A stretch of 64,000 nt of DNA, taken from positions 1,364,001-1,428,000 of the forward strand of contig CAJXMJ010000001.1 of NCBI GenBank assembly GCA_913056455.1, in the 5' to 3' direction. Below, one piece after another: positions 48,473 to 56,538 of this stretch. The DNA is from an uncultured Fodinibius sp. (GTDB taxonomy: Bacteria; Bacteroidota; Rhodothermia; Balneolales; Balneolaceae). Made by a program: the position numbers and the translations under genes. Below the pieces are notes generated by a model. The model did no database searches. It saw nothing but the letters and a program-made list of their open reading frames with translations, and was not told the DNA's origin. Every line of letters starts with the position of its first letter. Positions within the stretch are counted from its first letter, which is position 1.

Positions 48473-48713
48473 AACTATTCATCAAGAGAGACGCCCTGGG
48501 TAAGGGCGCAGACAATGATAAATAAAGCGGCTAATATATCCAAGCATTTCAAGCTTGAAAAGGGCAAATTAGGCTTATAAGCCTACTCTTACTTGTGAAA
48601 TAAATTTACTGCCATAGGCATATTCACCTACGGTGAAAGGGTGATTCTAAAGATTTTTTTTAATTGTCTTACCTCAAAACCACATCTTGATTAGCATCAT
48701 CCAAGATGAAAAT
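48436..48713 (-). ncRNA. Candidate structured non-coding RNA (tandem hairpins)
   Basis: Between two minus-strand terminators lie about 240 bases without a gene but with six further perfect inverted repeats. They are CGCCCT/AGGGCG (48492-48508), TTTCAA/TTGAAA (48547-48560), TAGGCT/AGCCTA (48570-48585), TGCC/GGCA (48610-48620), TTCACC/GGTGAA (48623-48637) and CATCTTG/CAAGATG (48683-48708). The run ends in the 12-bp terminator hairpin with a T-tail on the minus strand, which suggests a minus-strand RNA of about 200-270 nt. I do not recognise it as 6S, SRP, tmRNA or a riboswitch. The 5' end is not defined. An alternative is a hairpin-rich DNA region without a transcript. Confidence 0.5.
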
Positions 48714-48741
48714 AAAAAAGGCCGTGAAATTCACGGCCTTT
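48714..48741 (-). terminator. Terminator of the TPR/NTF2-like protein gene (near-palindrome)
   Basis: AAAGGCCGTGAA (48717-48728) and TTCACGGCCTTT (48730-48741) form a 12-bp stem around a single central base. On the minus strand six T residues complete the signal. It lies 21 bp past the stop of the gene at 48763-49902. Confidence 0.92.
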
Positions 48742-48762
48742 GATAGGTTGCTTAAATCTGTC

Positions 48763-49902
48763 TTATCTCGTTTGGGGAACACCGGAACCAATAGCCAACG
48801 GTGCAAAATTGGAATGCATCAGCTTCCATCCGTTGTCATAGAACCAAACTTCACTGGCCCTGGTTTTATACGCGATGGGTTCATCGCTTCCCTTCATGGT
48901 ATATTCTCCATCATTATCAAAGGTTGTAACAGCCGTCTTCATATCGAGGCTAAAATATACCTTCAGATCCTTTACATCCCAGCGATTCCAGGTATGATTG
49001 ACATCCTCCTCTTCAAAACTGGAATAAAACTCACACGGCTCCATATTTGAGTTACAACCTATCATCCCAAGTTTGTCCGAGTAAAACTGCTTCAACTTTT
49101 CGGAGTCATTTTTCATTTGGTATTTAATTCGTTGCTTGGTCTTGGACGCTATCGAATCAGTTAATGCTGTTTTATTTGTGTGTCCATAATAGATTTGAGC
49201 ATTATATGAATAGGCCGATCCTGTACCGGCATAATCAAGAGCTTTCACCTGGTGTTCAAATGCCTTCGTATAATCTCCATTTGTAGCATAATGTTCAGCT
49301 ATTGAATCATGCCCGTTAGGTCCATCGTGCGATAAGAATATCTTTTGCGCCGTTTCAATAGCTTTCTGCATATTCGGCTTTTTACCATACGTTCCATCCG
49401 CATAACGATACGACATGATGTTATAGGCAGGTGAAGCGTATTCAGGAAACGCTAACACGTATTCCGCCAACTTATCTTTACCATCTTCGAGGGGTACACT
49501 TGCCCAGAAAGCAAAAAGAGGCACATCCGGATAGGTTGCTGCAACTTGCTTCGCTTTGCTTTCAAATTCTTCGTTAGATGCCGACATCACACTTATCCAC
49601 GCTATTTCCTGGTCGGTAAACTTTTTGGTATCCAACTTTTCCAACTGTGCAGTTCTGGATCCATACTCTCCACCCATAGCGGAGTTTATAAGTACCAATT
49701 TAGCACTACCGCATTTTTCATCAATCATGAGAGCTGCCTGCGCCATACCGACTGCTACCGGCCTCTCCAGGTTTACAAAATGAGTTATTGCTTTATCCGC
49801 AATTTTTTCAGCTTCACTGTTACATGACATCTCAGTCACCCATTGCGCACTGGCCAGCGTCGCTAACAGACATAGTACAATTGTTAAATAGATTGTTTTC
49901 AT
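48763..49902 (-). CDS. Secreted protein with helical-repeat region and C-terminal NTF2/SnoaL-like domain
   Basis: The protein has 379 residues from the ATG at 49902 (MKTIYLTIVLCLLATLASAQ, a clean signal peptide); a GTG three codons upstream is less likely. Residues about 25-240 look like TPR-type helical repeats (AEKIADKAITHFVNLERPVAVGMAQ and GDYTKAFEHQVKALDYAG). The last 120 residues read as a SnoaL/NTF2-like domain (WNRWDVKDLKVYFSLDMKTAVTTF followed by SEVWFYDNGWKLMHSNFAPL), a fold used for small-molecule binding or as an inert dimeriser. I know no exact family. The gene is isolated, with its own terminator and 443 bp before the divergent copper-island promoter. Confidence 0.65.
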   Translation of the reverse strand: MKTIYLTIVLCLLATLASAQWVTEMSCNSEAEKIADKAITHFVNLERPVAVGMAQAALMIDEKCGSAKLVLINSAMGGEYGSRTAQLEKLDTKKFTDQEIAWISVMSASNEEFESKAKQVAATYPDVPLFAFWASVPLEDGKDKLAEYVLAFPEYASPAYNIMSYRYADGTYGKKPNMQKAIETAQKIFLSHDGPNGHDSIAEHYATNGDYTKAFEHQVKALDYAGTGSAYSYNAQIYYGHTNKTALTDSIASKTKQRIKYQMKNDSEKLKQFYSDKLGMIGCNSNMEPCEFYSSFEEEDVNHTWNRWDVKDLKVYFSLDMKTAVTTFDNDGEYTMKGSDEPIAYKTRASEVWFYDNGWKLMHSNFAPLAIGSGVPQTR

Positions 49903-50345
49903 AATAGTCACTTAAGATTATTGAATTGATGGTGAAAACATCACCACCTACATATAACGAAACTGTCACCCAACAAACCGTTATATTTTTCTATAAAATA
50001 TTGTTTTTTAAATACTTATAGATAGAATCAGTCACTAAAAAAGCCCAACAATTGGGGTTGAATAAGCGGTAGCATTTTCTATGTCATATTGGAACTGGAA
50101 AAATTAAAAAACGGGCTGATCTACAAAAGTTTATGATGAACTATTGGAGTTTCGATAGGAAAACAAGTTAAGACTGGCAGAAAATATTGAGCAAGCAATC
50201 CGTATACGGAGATGACGAATAAAGATCAAATATTCTCAATTATTAACAGGAATTTAAGGTTACTTTAAGTAAATCATCTTTACATTACGCAATAGATACA
50301 TTCAAACTGTTTATTCAAATCATAATAAAATTCAAGGTGTCTACT
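49903..50345. other. 443-bp divergent intergenic region at the edge of the copper island
   Basis: The region contains the promoter and direct-repeat operator of the Met-rich protein gene on the right (50253-50289). On the left, the promoter of the divergent secreted-protein gene is presumed. A short inverted repeat CCCAA/TTGGG (50044-50056) bordered by six A residues would look like a weak terminator on the minus strand, but no transcript is known to reach it. No coding frame was found. Confidence 0.5.
50253..50289 (+). promoter_or_regulatory. Copper-regulon operator/promoter, copy 1: TTTAAG-N5-TTTAAG
   Basis: Half-sites TTTAAG lie at 50253-50258 and 50264-50269, exactly 11 bp apart. A TAnnTTTG-like -10 element starts at 50281 (TACATTAC), 28 bp after the first half-site begins, so the repeat covers the -35 position. 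The arrangement fits activation by an OmpR-family response regulator dimer. The same layout recurs at 56190 and 59391. Confidence 0.6.
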
Positions 50346-50831
50346 ATGAAACGTTTCATTCTTACATTCTCAATTGCTCTTTTAGTAGCCGGAACTTCTT
50401 TTGCCCAACAAAAGCAGGGCGATATGAATCAAAAGAAAAAACAGATGCGAGAGATGATGCAGGATTCCACCATGCGATCCATGATGATGGAACATATGGC
50501 CCAGAATCCCGAAATGCGCAAGCAGATGATGCAACACATGATGAAATCCAAAAATATGGATCACTCGGGGATGAAGAAAAACATGCAAAAAATGATGAAT
50601 GATCCGCAAATGAAGGAGCGCATGCAAAAGCATATGGAAATGATGCAATCCATGATGGAGAACGGGGAAATGAATCATTCCAAAATGATGGAAATGGCTG
50701 GCGACTCATCAATGATGAAAATGCATATGATGTGTATGCAGATGATGCAGGGTGACATGATGAAGGGAAATAGCAAGATGAATAAAAAAGACGGTATGAA
50801 AGGAAGTAAACATCAACAGCATCATAACTAA
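50346..50831 (+). CDS. Secreted Met/His-rich protein, probable copper binder
   Basis: This is a 161-residue protein from the ATG at 50346; the GTG at 50337 is also in frame but a signal peptide starts MKRFILTFSIALLVAG right at the ATG. After cleavage near SFAQQ the mature chain is about one quarter methionine, arranged in MxxM, MM and MxMM clusters (MREMMQD, MMMEHMAQNPEM, MMQHMM and MHMMCMQMM) with scattered histidines and one cysteine. Such Met-rich low-complexity proteins bind Cu(I) and Ag(I) in the periplasm. Long methionine runs may also make the sequence intrinsically disordered or helical. It has its own promoter with the copper operator and a terminator, so it is a monocistronic first line of defence. 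Confidence 0.8.
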   Translation: MKRFILTFSIALLVAGTSFAQQKQGDMNQKKKQMREMMQDSTMRSMMMEHMAQNPEMRKQMMQHMMKSKNMDHSGMKKNMQKMMNDPQMKERMQKHMEMMQSMMENGEMNHSKMMEMAGDSSMMKMHMMCMQMMQGDMMKGNSKMNKKDGMKGSKHQQHHN

Positions 50832-50866
50832 CGATGGACGGGATTCTACCATTATACCCACAATTG

Positions 50867-50903
50867 TCCCGGCACTTTAGTTTTGTAGGCCGGGATCTTT
50901 TTT
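50867..50903 (+). terminator. Terminator of the Met-rich protein gene
   Basis: TCCCGGC (50867-50873) pairs with GCCGGGA (50889-50895) over a 15-nt loop and is followed by a T-rich run (50896-50903, one C). Confidence 0.87.
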
Positions 50904-51098
50904 CTGTTTTGATATCCTACCGTTCGTAACAAACATCGGCTTATGTCGATATGTGTCGAGCTATGAAGCACGGGGATTTTCTATTTTTATACATTTTAAT
51001 GATCAAGAGCGGTTTTATACATCATTTGTTTGATGCGGAAGTAAGGTGAATTCGAAATATTGAGGCGGAAATCAACCATCACCTTATGTAGCGCAGCT

Positions 51099-51845
51099 AT
51101 GAAAGAGAATACCAAGACCACCGTTTATGATTGGCCGACACGAATTTTTCACTGGCTTTTCGCTTTCCTCTTTTTGGGAGCTTATCTCATTGTTGAAATA
51201 GTAGACGACGAAAATCCGCTCTTTACGCTTCACATGATGGCGGGACTAACCATTGGCTTTCTATTGATTCTGAGAATTACTTGGGGATTTGTCGGGACCA
51301 CCTACGCTCGTTTTTCATCATTTAAGATGAATCCGGGCGAACTCATGGGATATCTAAAAGAGGCCGTCGTTACAAAAACCAAACGATACCTGGGACACAA
51401 TCCCGCCTCCAGCTATGCAGCGGTTATCATGTTTATTTGCGCTGCGGGATTAGCCATCACCGGAGTGATGATGACAGGTGGCAGCGGAACAGATTTTTAT
51501 GAAGAAACACATGAGCTGTTGGCCAATATATTTCTGATTACCGTAGTGGCCCATGTCGGTGGCATTATATTCCATCATATTAAGCACAGGGATTCGCTCT
51601 GGTCAAGCATGTTCGACGGTAAAAAGAAACCGCTTTCAGAAAAACCCGGTATTACGAATAGCAAACGACTGGCCGGAATGCTATTTTTAATCCTTACATT
51701 AGTGTGGACGGGCTACTTGTATTCCAACTACGATAGTACGAATCAAAGTTTAAATTTCTTTGGACAAGAGCTGGTCCTGGGTGAAGAGGAGCATGAGCCT
51801 GCTTACGAAGGAGAAACCCATGAAGAAGAAAATGATGACGATTAA
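51099..51845 (+). CDS. Cytochrome b561/b6-domain membrane protein
   Basis: The protein has 248 residues from the ATG at 51099; a TTG at 51060 is also in frame but the family N-terminus is VYDWPTRIFHWLFAFLF. Four core helices carry likely haem-ligand histidines: H18 in RIFHW, the histidine in FTLHMMAG (about 47), and those in VVAHVGGIIFHHIKH (about 155-165). A fifth helix lies near residue 200, and the C-terminal tail is acidic with two histidines. The family (Ni,Fe-hydrogenase b-subunit / YodB-like cytochrome) passes electrons from quinone to a periplasmic partner. In this island the partner could be a cuproprotein or a copper-reduction step. It starts a likely three-gene operon. Confidence 0.85.
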   Translation: MKENTKTTVYDWPTRIFHWLFAFLFLGAYLIVEIVDDENPLFTLHMMAGLTIGFLLILRITWGFVGTTYARFSSFKMNPGELMGYLKEAVVTKTKRYLGHNPASSYAAVIMFICAAGLAITGVMMTGGSGTDFYEETHELLANIFLITVVAHVGGIIFHHIKHRDSLWSSMFDGKKKPLSEKPGITNSKRLAGMLFLILTLVWTGYLYSNYDSTNQSLNFFGQELVLGEEEHEPAYEGETHEEENDDD

Positions 51846-51856
51846 GCGATAATAAA

Positions 51857-52378
51857 ATGAATAGCAATGAACGATGGATCATTGCCGTGATCCTGTTTGT
51901 AATAGCAGTGTTGGCATCCATAGATATCTATAATGACTATTTTGAAGGAGTAGCCCTGTGGCATATTTCGATTGAAGCGGCCGTGGGATTTGTGGCGTTG
52001 GGAGGCGTTTTTTATTTGGTTCGTGGTCGCTTCAAGTTGCAGCACTCATTGGCTAGAGAACAACAGTTTTCGAAGGATCTGCAAGCTGAGGCCCAGAAAT
52101 GGAAGCAGGTGTCTGAAAAATATGTCAAGGGACTGAGCATCGAGATCGAAAACCAGCTGGATCGCTGGAACTTGACGGAGGCCGAGAAAGAAGTTTCCTT
52201 TCTGCTGTTAAAAGGATTAAGCAACAAGGAAATTGCTGAAGTCAGGGGCACCAGCACCCAAACCGTTCGAAGCCAGACAAATGCGATCTATTCCAAGTCG
52301 GGACTTTCGGGACGTTCGGAACTGTCGGCCTTTTTCCTTGAGGATTTACTGCTTCCTCAAAAGCAGGAAACAAATTAG
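51857..52378 (+). CDS. Membrane-anchored LuxR-type HTH regulator
   Basis: The 173-residue protein has two N-terminal membrane helices (about residues 7-25 and 37-55), an acidic coiled-coil-like linker (residues 62-105) and a C-terminal GerE/LuxR helix-turn-helix: LTEAEKEVSFLLLKGLSNKE followed by IAEVRGTSTQTVRSQTNAIY. There is no receiver domain. A DNA-binding protein held at the membrane suggests it senses envelope, redox or ion conditions directly or through the cytochrome encoded 11 bp upstream. Downstream, 24 bp away, is a Crp/Fnr regulator gene. Confidence 0.85.
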   Translation: MNSNERWIIAVILFVIAVLASIDIYNDYFEGVALWHISIEAAVGFVALGGVFYLVRGRFKLQHSLAREQQFSKDLQAEAQKWKQVSEKYVKGLSIEIENQLDRWNLTEAEKEVSFLLLKGLSNKEIAEVRGTSTQTVRSQTNAIYSKSGLSGRSELSAFFLEDLLLPQKQETN

Positions 52379-52402
52379 TATTCTATATTTACAACACTCT
52401 AT

Positions 52403-53152
52403 ATGTCAAACAAAAGAAAAACTCCTCTTGAAAATCCTTCTTTAGAAGGGCATCAATGCACCATTGACCTGCGCCTAGAGAAGCTTGGATTGGTCCCATT
52501 TTTTCAAGAGTTATCCGAAGAGCAGCTCCGCGAGGTAAATAAAAAATTTACGGCCAGCCACTATGCCAGAGGAGAAACGATTTACCGTCAAGGTGATTCC
52601 GCAACCATCCTTCGGGTGGTCGTAGCCGGTAATGTTAAATTGGTAGCCCATACAATGGAAGGAGAAGGTGTACTGCTGGCGATGCTACAGCCGGGCGATT
52701 TTTTCGGGAATCCCATGGCAGGCAGCAAGGATGTCTATAATGAAACCGCAGAAACGCAGACCGATGCATGTATTCTTTCAATAAGACTCTCGGATTTCCG
52801 GGAGATCATGAACGGGTACTCATCTGTTGCAATGACGGTGTTAGATATCACGAACGATCGACTCAATGAATCCCGCCAACGCATCCAGCATCTTTCTACC
52901 CTTCCGGTAACAAAGCGTATAGCTCATATCCTTGTTACGTTAGGCAACAAGTTCGGCGAAAAACATCACCACGGACTGCTGGTTCAACTTCCCCTATCCC
53001 GCAAAGATCTCGCTGATATGGCCGGCACTTCCCGTGCCACAGCCAGCAGGGTTATGAGCCGGTTCCAAGACGATGATCTTATAACATCAGGCCGCCAATG
53101 GGTAGCAATCAAAAATAAACCGGAGCTCTTGCGGATTTCGGCCGAAGATTAA
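52403..53152 (+). CDS. Crp/Fnr-family transcriptional regulator
   Basis: This is a 249-residue regulator with an N-terminal cyclic-nucleotide-binding-like beta-roll (about residues 30-145; YARGETIYRQGDSATILRVV and LQPGDFFGNPMAG), a long dimerisation helix, and a C-terminal winged helix (SRKDLADMAGTSRATASRVM). The extreme N-terminus has a single cysteine (HQC) and lacks the four-cysteine iron-sulfur cluster set of Fnr, so oxygen sensing by a cluster is unlikely. The signal is unknown. It is the third gene of the cytochrome-LuxR-Crp set; a 165-bp gap follows. Confidence 0.9.
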   Translation: MSNKRKTPLENPSLEGHQCTIDLRLEKLGLVPFFQELSEEQLREVNKKFTASHYARGETIYRQGDSATILRVVVAGNVKLVAHTMEGEGVLLAMLQPGDFFGNPMAGSKDVYNETAETQTDACILSIRLSDFREIMNGYSSVAMTVLDITNDRLNESRQRIQHLSTLPVTKRIAHILVTLGNKFGEKHHHGLLVQLPLSRKDLADMAGTSRATASRVMSRFQDDDLITSGRQWVAIKNKPELLRISAED

Positions 53153-53317
53153 TTCTTCATTGTACTTGCAGCGTCGCTAATCCATTCTTCTGCCCAATAG
53201 TTTTTTCCTCTGCAATAAATTATTTGCACTAACTTGATCCAGCTCATTTTAGTGCTGTTGCCCGCCTATTACCTTTTGAGTGAATTAAAAAGACAAACCA
53301 CACAAAAGGTACTCATT

Positions 53318-53923
53318 ATGACATACTTACAATCACATATAAAAACCACATTAGCTTCAATTTTTACGGTAGCATTATTGCTTGGTTTTGCTTCTACCAG
53401 TCAGGCCCACTGCGATCGGGTTAACGGTCCGGTAGCGACGGATGCCCAAAAGGCCCTTGAAACCGGCGATATCTCTCATGCGCTTATTTGGGTAACAGAC
53501 CGGCAGGCCGAAGAGCTCAAATCCACATTCGAGCAAAGCCTGAACGTTTATACCAAGGGGGATGAATCCCAAGAGCTTGCCGAACGCTATTTTATGAGTG
53601 AGACAGTACGGCTGCACCGCGAGGCCGAAGGCATGCCCTTTACCGGCCTAAAACCCGCTCAACCAGGATCGCAAGATATTCAGGTCGCGGAACAAACGCT
53701 TACCTCAGGCGAGCTGGCCCCTGTTACCGAGATGCTAGCGAACGAAATCCAACAAAAAACCACAGAACTTTACAGCAATGCTATGGAAGCCAAAAGTAAG
53801 AAGGATAATAGCGTAGAAGCCGGCCGCAAGTGGGTAGACGCCTACGTGAAATACATCGTGTATGTCCACAAGCTATATCAAAAGATTCAGGCTGGACCAG
53901 CCCACGGCGTTGGCAATAATTAA
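53318..53923 (+). CDS. DUF6448-family secreted protein
   Basis: The 201-residue protein uses the ATG at 53318, preceded by AAAGG at a good distance; an in-frame upstream start at 53234 would place a spurious hydrophobic stretch before the real signal peptide. After the signal (IFTVALLLGFASTSQA) the mature protein opens with HCDRVNGPVATDAQKALETGD, the hallmark of this uncharacterised family. It continues with AERYFMSETVRLHREAEGMPFTGLKP and a helical C-terminus (WVDAYVKYIVYVHKLYQKIQ). The His-Cys-Asp at the mature N-terminus could bind a metal. The position 42 bp before a copper chaperone and a P-type ATPase supports a role in metal handling. Confidence 0.8.
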   Translation: MTYLQSHIKTTLASIFTVALLLGFASTSQAHCDRVNGPVATDAQKALETGDISHALIWVTDRQAEELKSTFEQSLNVYTKGDESQELAERYFMSETVRLHREAEGMPFTGLKPAQPGSQDIQVAEQTLTSGELAPVTEMLANEIQQKTTELYSNAMEAKSKKDNSVEAGRKWVDAYVKYIVYVHKLYQKIQAGPAHGVGNN

Positions 53924-53965
53924 TGAATAAACACCAATAAAAACCGAATGACAGAGGAACCTATT

Positions 53966-54181
53966 ATGAAGACTACTCTACGAAGCGATGAACTGAGCTG
54001 TCCCACATGCGTAGATAATATTGAATCCAGTTTGAATCAAACAGAAGGGGTATCCAAGGCCACGGTTCATTTCAATACCGGACGCATTGAAGTTGAGCAT
54101 GATCCCGAGACTGTTTCCGAAGATAAACTGGTAAAAATAGTTGGTCAATCGGGATACGAAGCGAGAATCTCTCAATTTTAA
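53966..54181 (+). CDS. copZ: HMA-domain copper chaperone, CopZ-like
   Basis: This is a 71-residue single HMA domain. I chose the ATG at 53966 because AGAGGA lies just before it; an in-frame ATG at 53948 would add six residues. The metal site is SCPTCV (CxxC, about residues 12-17), in the ferredoxin-like beta-alpha-beta fold with GVSKATVHFNTGRIEVEHDP. The usual MxCxxC methionine is replaced (ELSCPTC). It is 8 bp upstream of the P-type ATPase gene, whose product lacks its own N-terminal HMA domain, so this free domain probably supplies metal to it in the cytosol. Confidence 0.88.
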   Translation: MKTTLRSDELSCPTCVDNIESSLNQTEGVSKATVHFNTGRIEVEHDPETVSEDKLVKIVGQSGYEARISQF

Positions 54182-54189
54182 TTCTTGAA

Positions 54190-56151
54190 ATGATGGAATC
54201 ACTACGAAAGCTATTCCGCAGTTTAGCCAATCCCTCAAAACGCAAAAAAGTACTGGTCATCGTCAGCGGCTTGCTCATCACCGCCGGGTGGACCGCTGAC
54301 TTCTTTTGGGGTTCAGCCCTACTATTTAATACGCTGATGATTGGGGCTGCGCTGGTTGCCGGATCTGAAATCGCACGGCGGGCATGGCAGGGATTGCAGA
54401 ACCGGCATACCAACATTGAGCTACTCGTTACCATTGCCGCAACGGGCGGGCTTGCCATTGGCGTGTATTGGGAGGCCGCGGCGGTAACATTCCTGTTTCT
54501 GCTTGGCGGCTGGCTGGAAGCCCGGACCATGAGCAAAACCCGGGATACACTGCGGGAGCTCATCAATATGGCACCGGAAACTGCGATTGTCGTAGATGAT
54601 GGAGATCGAACAGAAATTCCCGCCCGACAGGTTCAAAAAGGAATGCTGGTGCTGGTCAAGCCCGGGGCAAAAATTCCGGTGGACGGCATTGTTGAATCTG
54701 GCGGGACAACAGTCGATGAAAGTGCCATTACCGGAGAGCCAATCCCGACCGAAAAGCATCCCCAGTCGGAAGTATATGCGGGCACTATTAATCAAAATGG
54801 GAGCATTCAGGTGCGGGCAACCAAAGCTGGAGGCGATACCACCCTGGCCAAAATCATTCGACGGGTAGAGGAAGCCCAAGAAGAAAAAGCTCCTACGCAG
54901 CGTTTTATTGAGCGATTTGCAAGCTGGTATACGCCCGGCATTGTGGGGCTTAGTATCGCATCCTACCTATTTACCTGGAATCTGGAGCTGGCACTGACAT
55001 TGTTAGTGATCGGATGCCCGGGAGCACTTGTGATATCGACCCCGATTTCCGTCATAACGGGTATAGGTAATGCCGCGAAAAAAGGAATTCTTATTAAAGG
55101 AGGCGAATACCTGGAAAATGCGGGTAAAGTTACGGCCATTGCACTGGATAAAACCGGGACCCTGACAACAGGTAAACCGACTGTTAGCGAGATCATTCAC
55201 TTTTCAAAAGAGGCCGCTTTAGCCGGTGTTGATCCAGAGGAGGAGTTTCAGAAAGTACATACGGTTTCTTTGTCTGATCAAAATAATCAGTCACTCCCAT
55301 CAGAAGGGGAAGAACTTCTCTATTGGGCTTCGATAGCCGAATCAGTCTCTGAACATCCGTTGGCGGAAGCTATTCTGGCCGAAGAACAAGCGGGCCATAT
55401 TACAGAACCCGACCAATTTGAATCGCATACCGGACAAGGAATTGAGGCGGCATTGGGGGACGATCATATCTTTGTGGGGAAAACCGAGTTTATGAAGCAA
55501 AAGGGAGTATCCATTGGTGAAGGTATTAATAATGAAATTCAGAATCTGACCAAGAAAGGACGCACCGTTGTGTTGGTAGCAAGTAACAACGAACTACTTG
55601 GGGCTATCGGGATAGCCGATCAAATGCGCCCAAATGCTCCAAAAATGATATCAAGACTCCGGGAAAATGGCATTGAACGCATCGCGATGCTTACCGGTGA
55701 TGCCCAACCCACGGCTGAAGCCATTGCCGAAGAAGCAGGGATCACCGAAGTGCATGCAGGCATCCTCCCGGAAGCCAAAAATGATATCATCCTTGAAATG
55801 CAAAAGCAGGGGTATCAGGTGGCAATGATCGGAGACGGCATCAATGATGCCCCGGCCCTTGCCTCGGCCAATATCGGTATTGCTATGGGCGCAGTCGGTA
55901 CTGATGTAGCCATTGAAACAGCTGATATTGCCCTAATGTCGGACGAACTGATGAATATTCCAGAGGCACTCCGCCTGTCATCAAAAACACTGAGTAATAT
56001 TCGCCAGAATGTAGTGATTGCATTGGTGACGGTCGCTGCACTTTTGGCTGGGGTATTTACCGGTTCCGTTCATATGGCAAGCGGCATGCTCGTTCATGAA
56101 CTTTCAGTTATGGCAGTAATATTAAACGGCATGCGATTACGCTGGATGTAA
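54190..56151 (+). CDS. Heavy-metal P1B-type ATPase with CPG motif
   Basis: The 653-residue pump has paired membrane helices at the N-terminus (about residues 20-65 and 75-105), the actuator motif TGEP, and the transport helix with C276-P277-G278 (IGCPGALVIS). The phosphorylation site is D320 in DKTGTLT, the hinge is MIGDGINDAPALA, and two terminal helices complete it. The N-terminal metal-binding domain found in CopA is absent. The third ligand position of the usual CPC/CPH/SPC motif is glycine, so the metal (Cu, Zn, Cd or Fe) cannot be assigned from the motif. Genomic context favours copper or a thiophilic metal. It is coupled to copZ. Confidence 0.88.
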   Translation: MMESLRKLFRSLANPSKRKKVLVIVSGLLITAGWTADFFWGSALLFNTLMIGAALVAGSEIARRAWQGLQNRHTNIELLVTIAATGGLAIGVYWEAAAVTFLFLLGGWLEARTMSKTRDTLRELINMAPETAIVVDDGDRTEIPARQVQKGMLVLVKPGAKIPVDGIVESGGTTVDESAITGEPIPTEKHPQSEVYAGTINQNGSIQVRATKAGGDTTLAKIIRRVEEAQEEKAPTQRFIERFASWYTPGIVGLSIASYLFTWNLELALTLLVIGCPGALVISTPISVITGIGNAAKKGILIKGGEYLENAGKVTAIALDKTGTLTTGKPTVSEIIHFSKEAALAGVDPEEEFQKVHTVSLSDQNNQSLPSEGEELLYWASIAESVSEHPLAEAILAEEQAGHITEPDQFESHTGQGIEAALGDDHIFVGKTEFMKQKGVSIGEGINNEIQNLTKKGRTVVLVASNNELLGAIGIADQMRPNAPKMISRLRENGIERIAMLTGDAQPTAEAIAEEAGITEVHAGILPEAKNDIILEMQKQGYQVAMIGDGINDAPALASANIGIAMGAVGTDVAIETADIALMSDELMNIPEALRLSSKTLSNIRQNVVIALVTVAALLAGVFTGSVHMASGMLVHELSVMAVILNGMRLRWM

Positions 56152-56189
56152 TTTGTATGCACTAATCACCACAAAAAATCCTCTTCCAT

Positions 56190-56226
56190 TTTAAGCTTGT
56201 TTTAAGGCAACTCCTATTATCTTGTG
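56190..56226 (+). promoter_or_regulatory. Copper-regulon operator/promoter, copy 2: TTTAAG-N5-TTTAAG
   Basis: Half-sites lie at 56190-56195 and 56201-56206, with an 11-bp period. A TATCTTGTG -10-like element starts at 56218, again 28 bp after the first half-site begins. It stands upstream of the first SHOCT gene and the methyltransferase gene. Confidence 0.6.
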
Positions 56227-56291
56227 ATTAGTATGTTGTTCTATCCGACATACATGTTACTTAGGAATAATAAAATTTATGTGGAGACAAT

Positions 56292-56513
56292 ATGTTCTTC
56301 GACCATCATTTTATAGGCATGCATTGGATTTGGTGGCTCATTGTAGTTGGTATTATCCTTCTAGTTGTTTTCAATGTCATCCCCTATCGTCCTAAAACAG
56401 AACTGGAAGAGAATGCCATGGAGATTTTGAAGAAAAGATTCGCCCGCGGCGAAATTGAACGGGAAGAATTTGAAGAACGGAAGCGCATTATTGAAGACAA
56501 TCACAATCCATAG
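56292..56513 (+). CDS. SHOCT-domain mini membrane protein 1
   Basis: This 73-residue protein has one membrane helix (about residues 11-30; HWIWWLIVVGIILLVVFNVI) and a C-terminal SHOCT motif (AMEILKKRFARGEIEREEFE), a short helical module found at the ends of many small bacterial proteins. A second protein of equal length and layout is encoded at 62177-62398 in the same island, so the pair are paralogues. The N-terminal DHHFIGMHW has three histidines and a methionine that could bind copper on the outer side (inference). It is 25 bp upstream of the methyltransferase gene and downstream of a copper operator. Confidence 0.85.
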   Translation: MFFDHHFIGMHWIWWLIVVGIILLVVFNVIPYRPKTELEENAMEILKKRFARGEIEREEFEERKRIIEDNHNP

Positions 56514-56538
56514 TAGTTAATTATAAGTTACTCTACTT

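Noticed and set aside
50362-50712. Minus-strand open frames rich in His/Phe/Ser opposite the Met-rich gene
   Set aside because: ATG repeats read as CAT on the other strand, which keeps the antisense frames open; no signal, start context or homology supports them.
53236-53256. TTGATCCAGCTCA as a possible Crp/Fnr box before the DUF6448 gene
   Set aside because: Only one half-site fits; the inverted partner ATCAA is absent.
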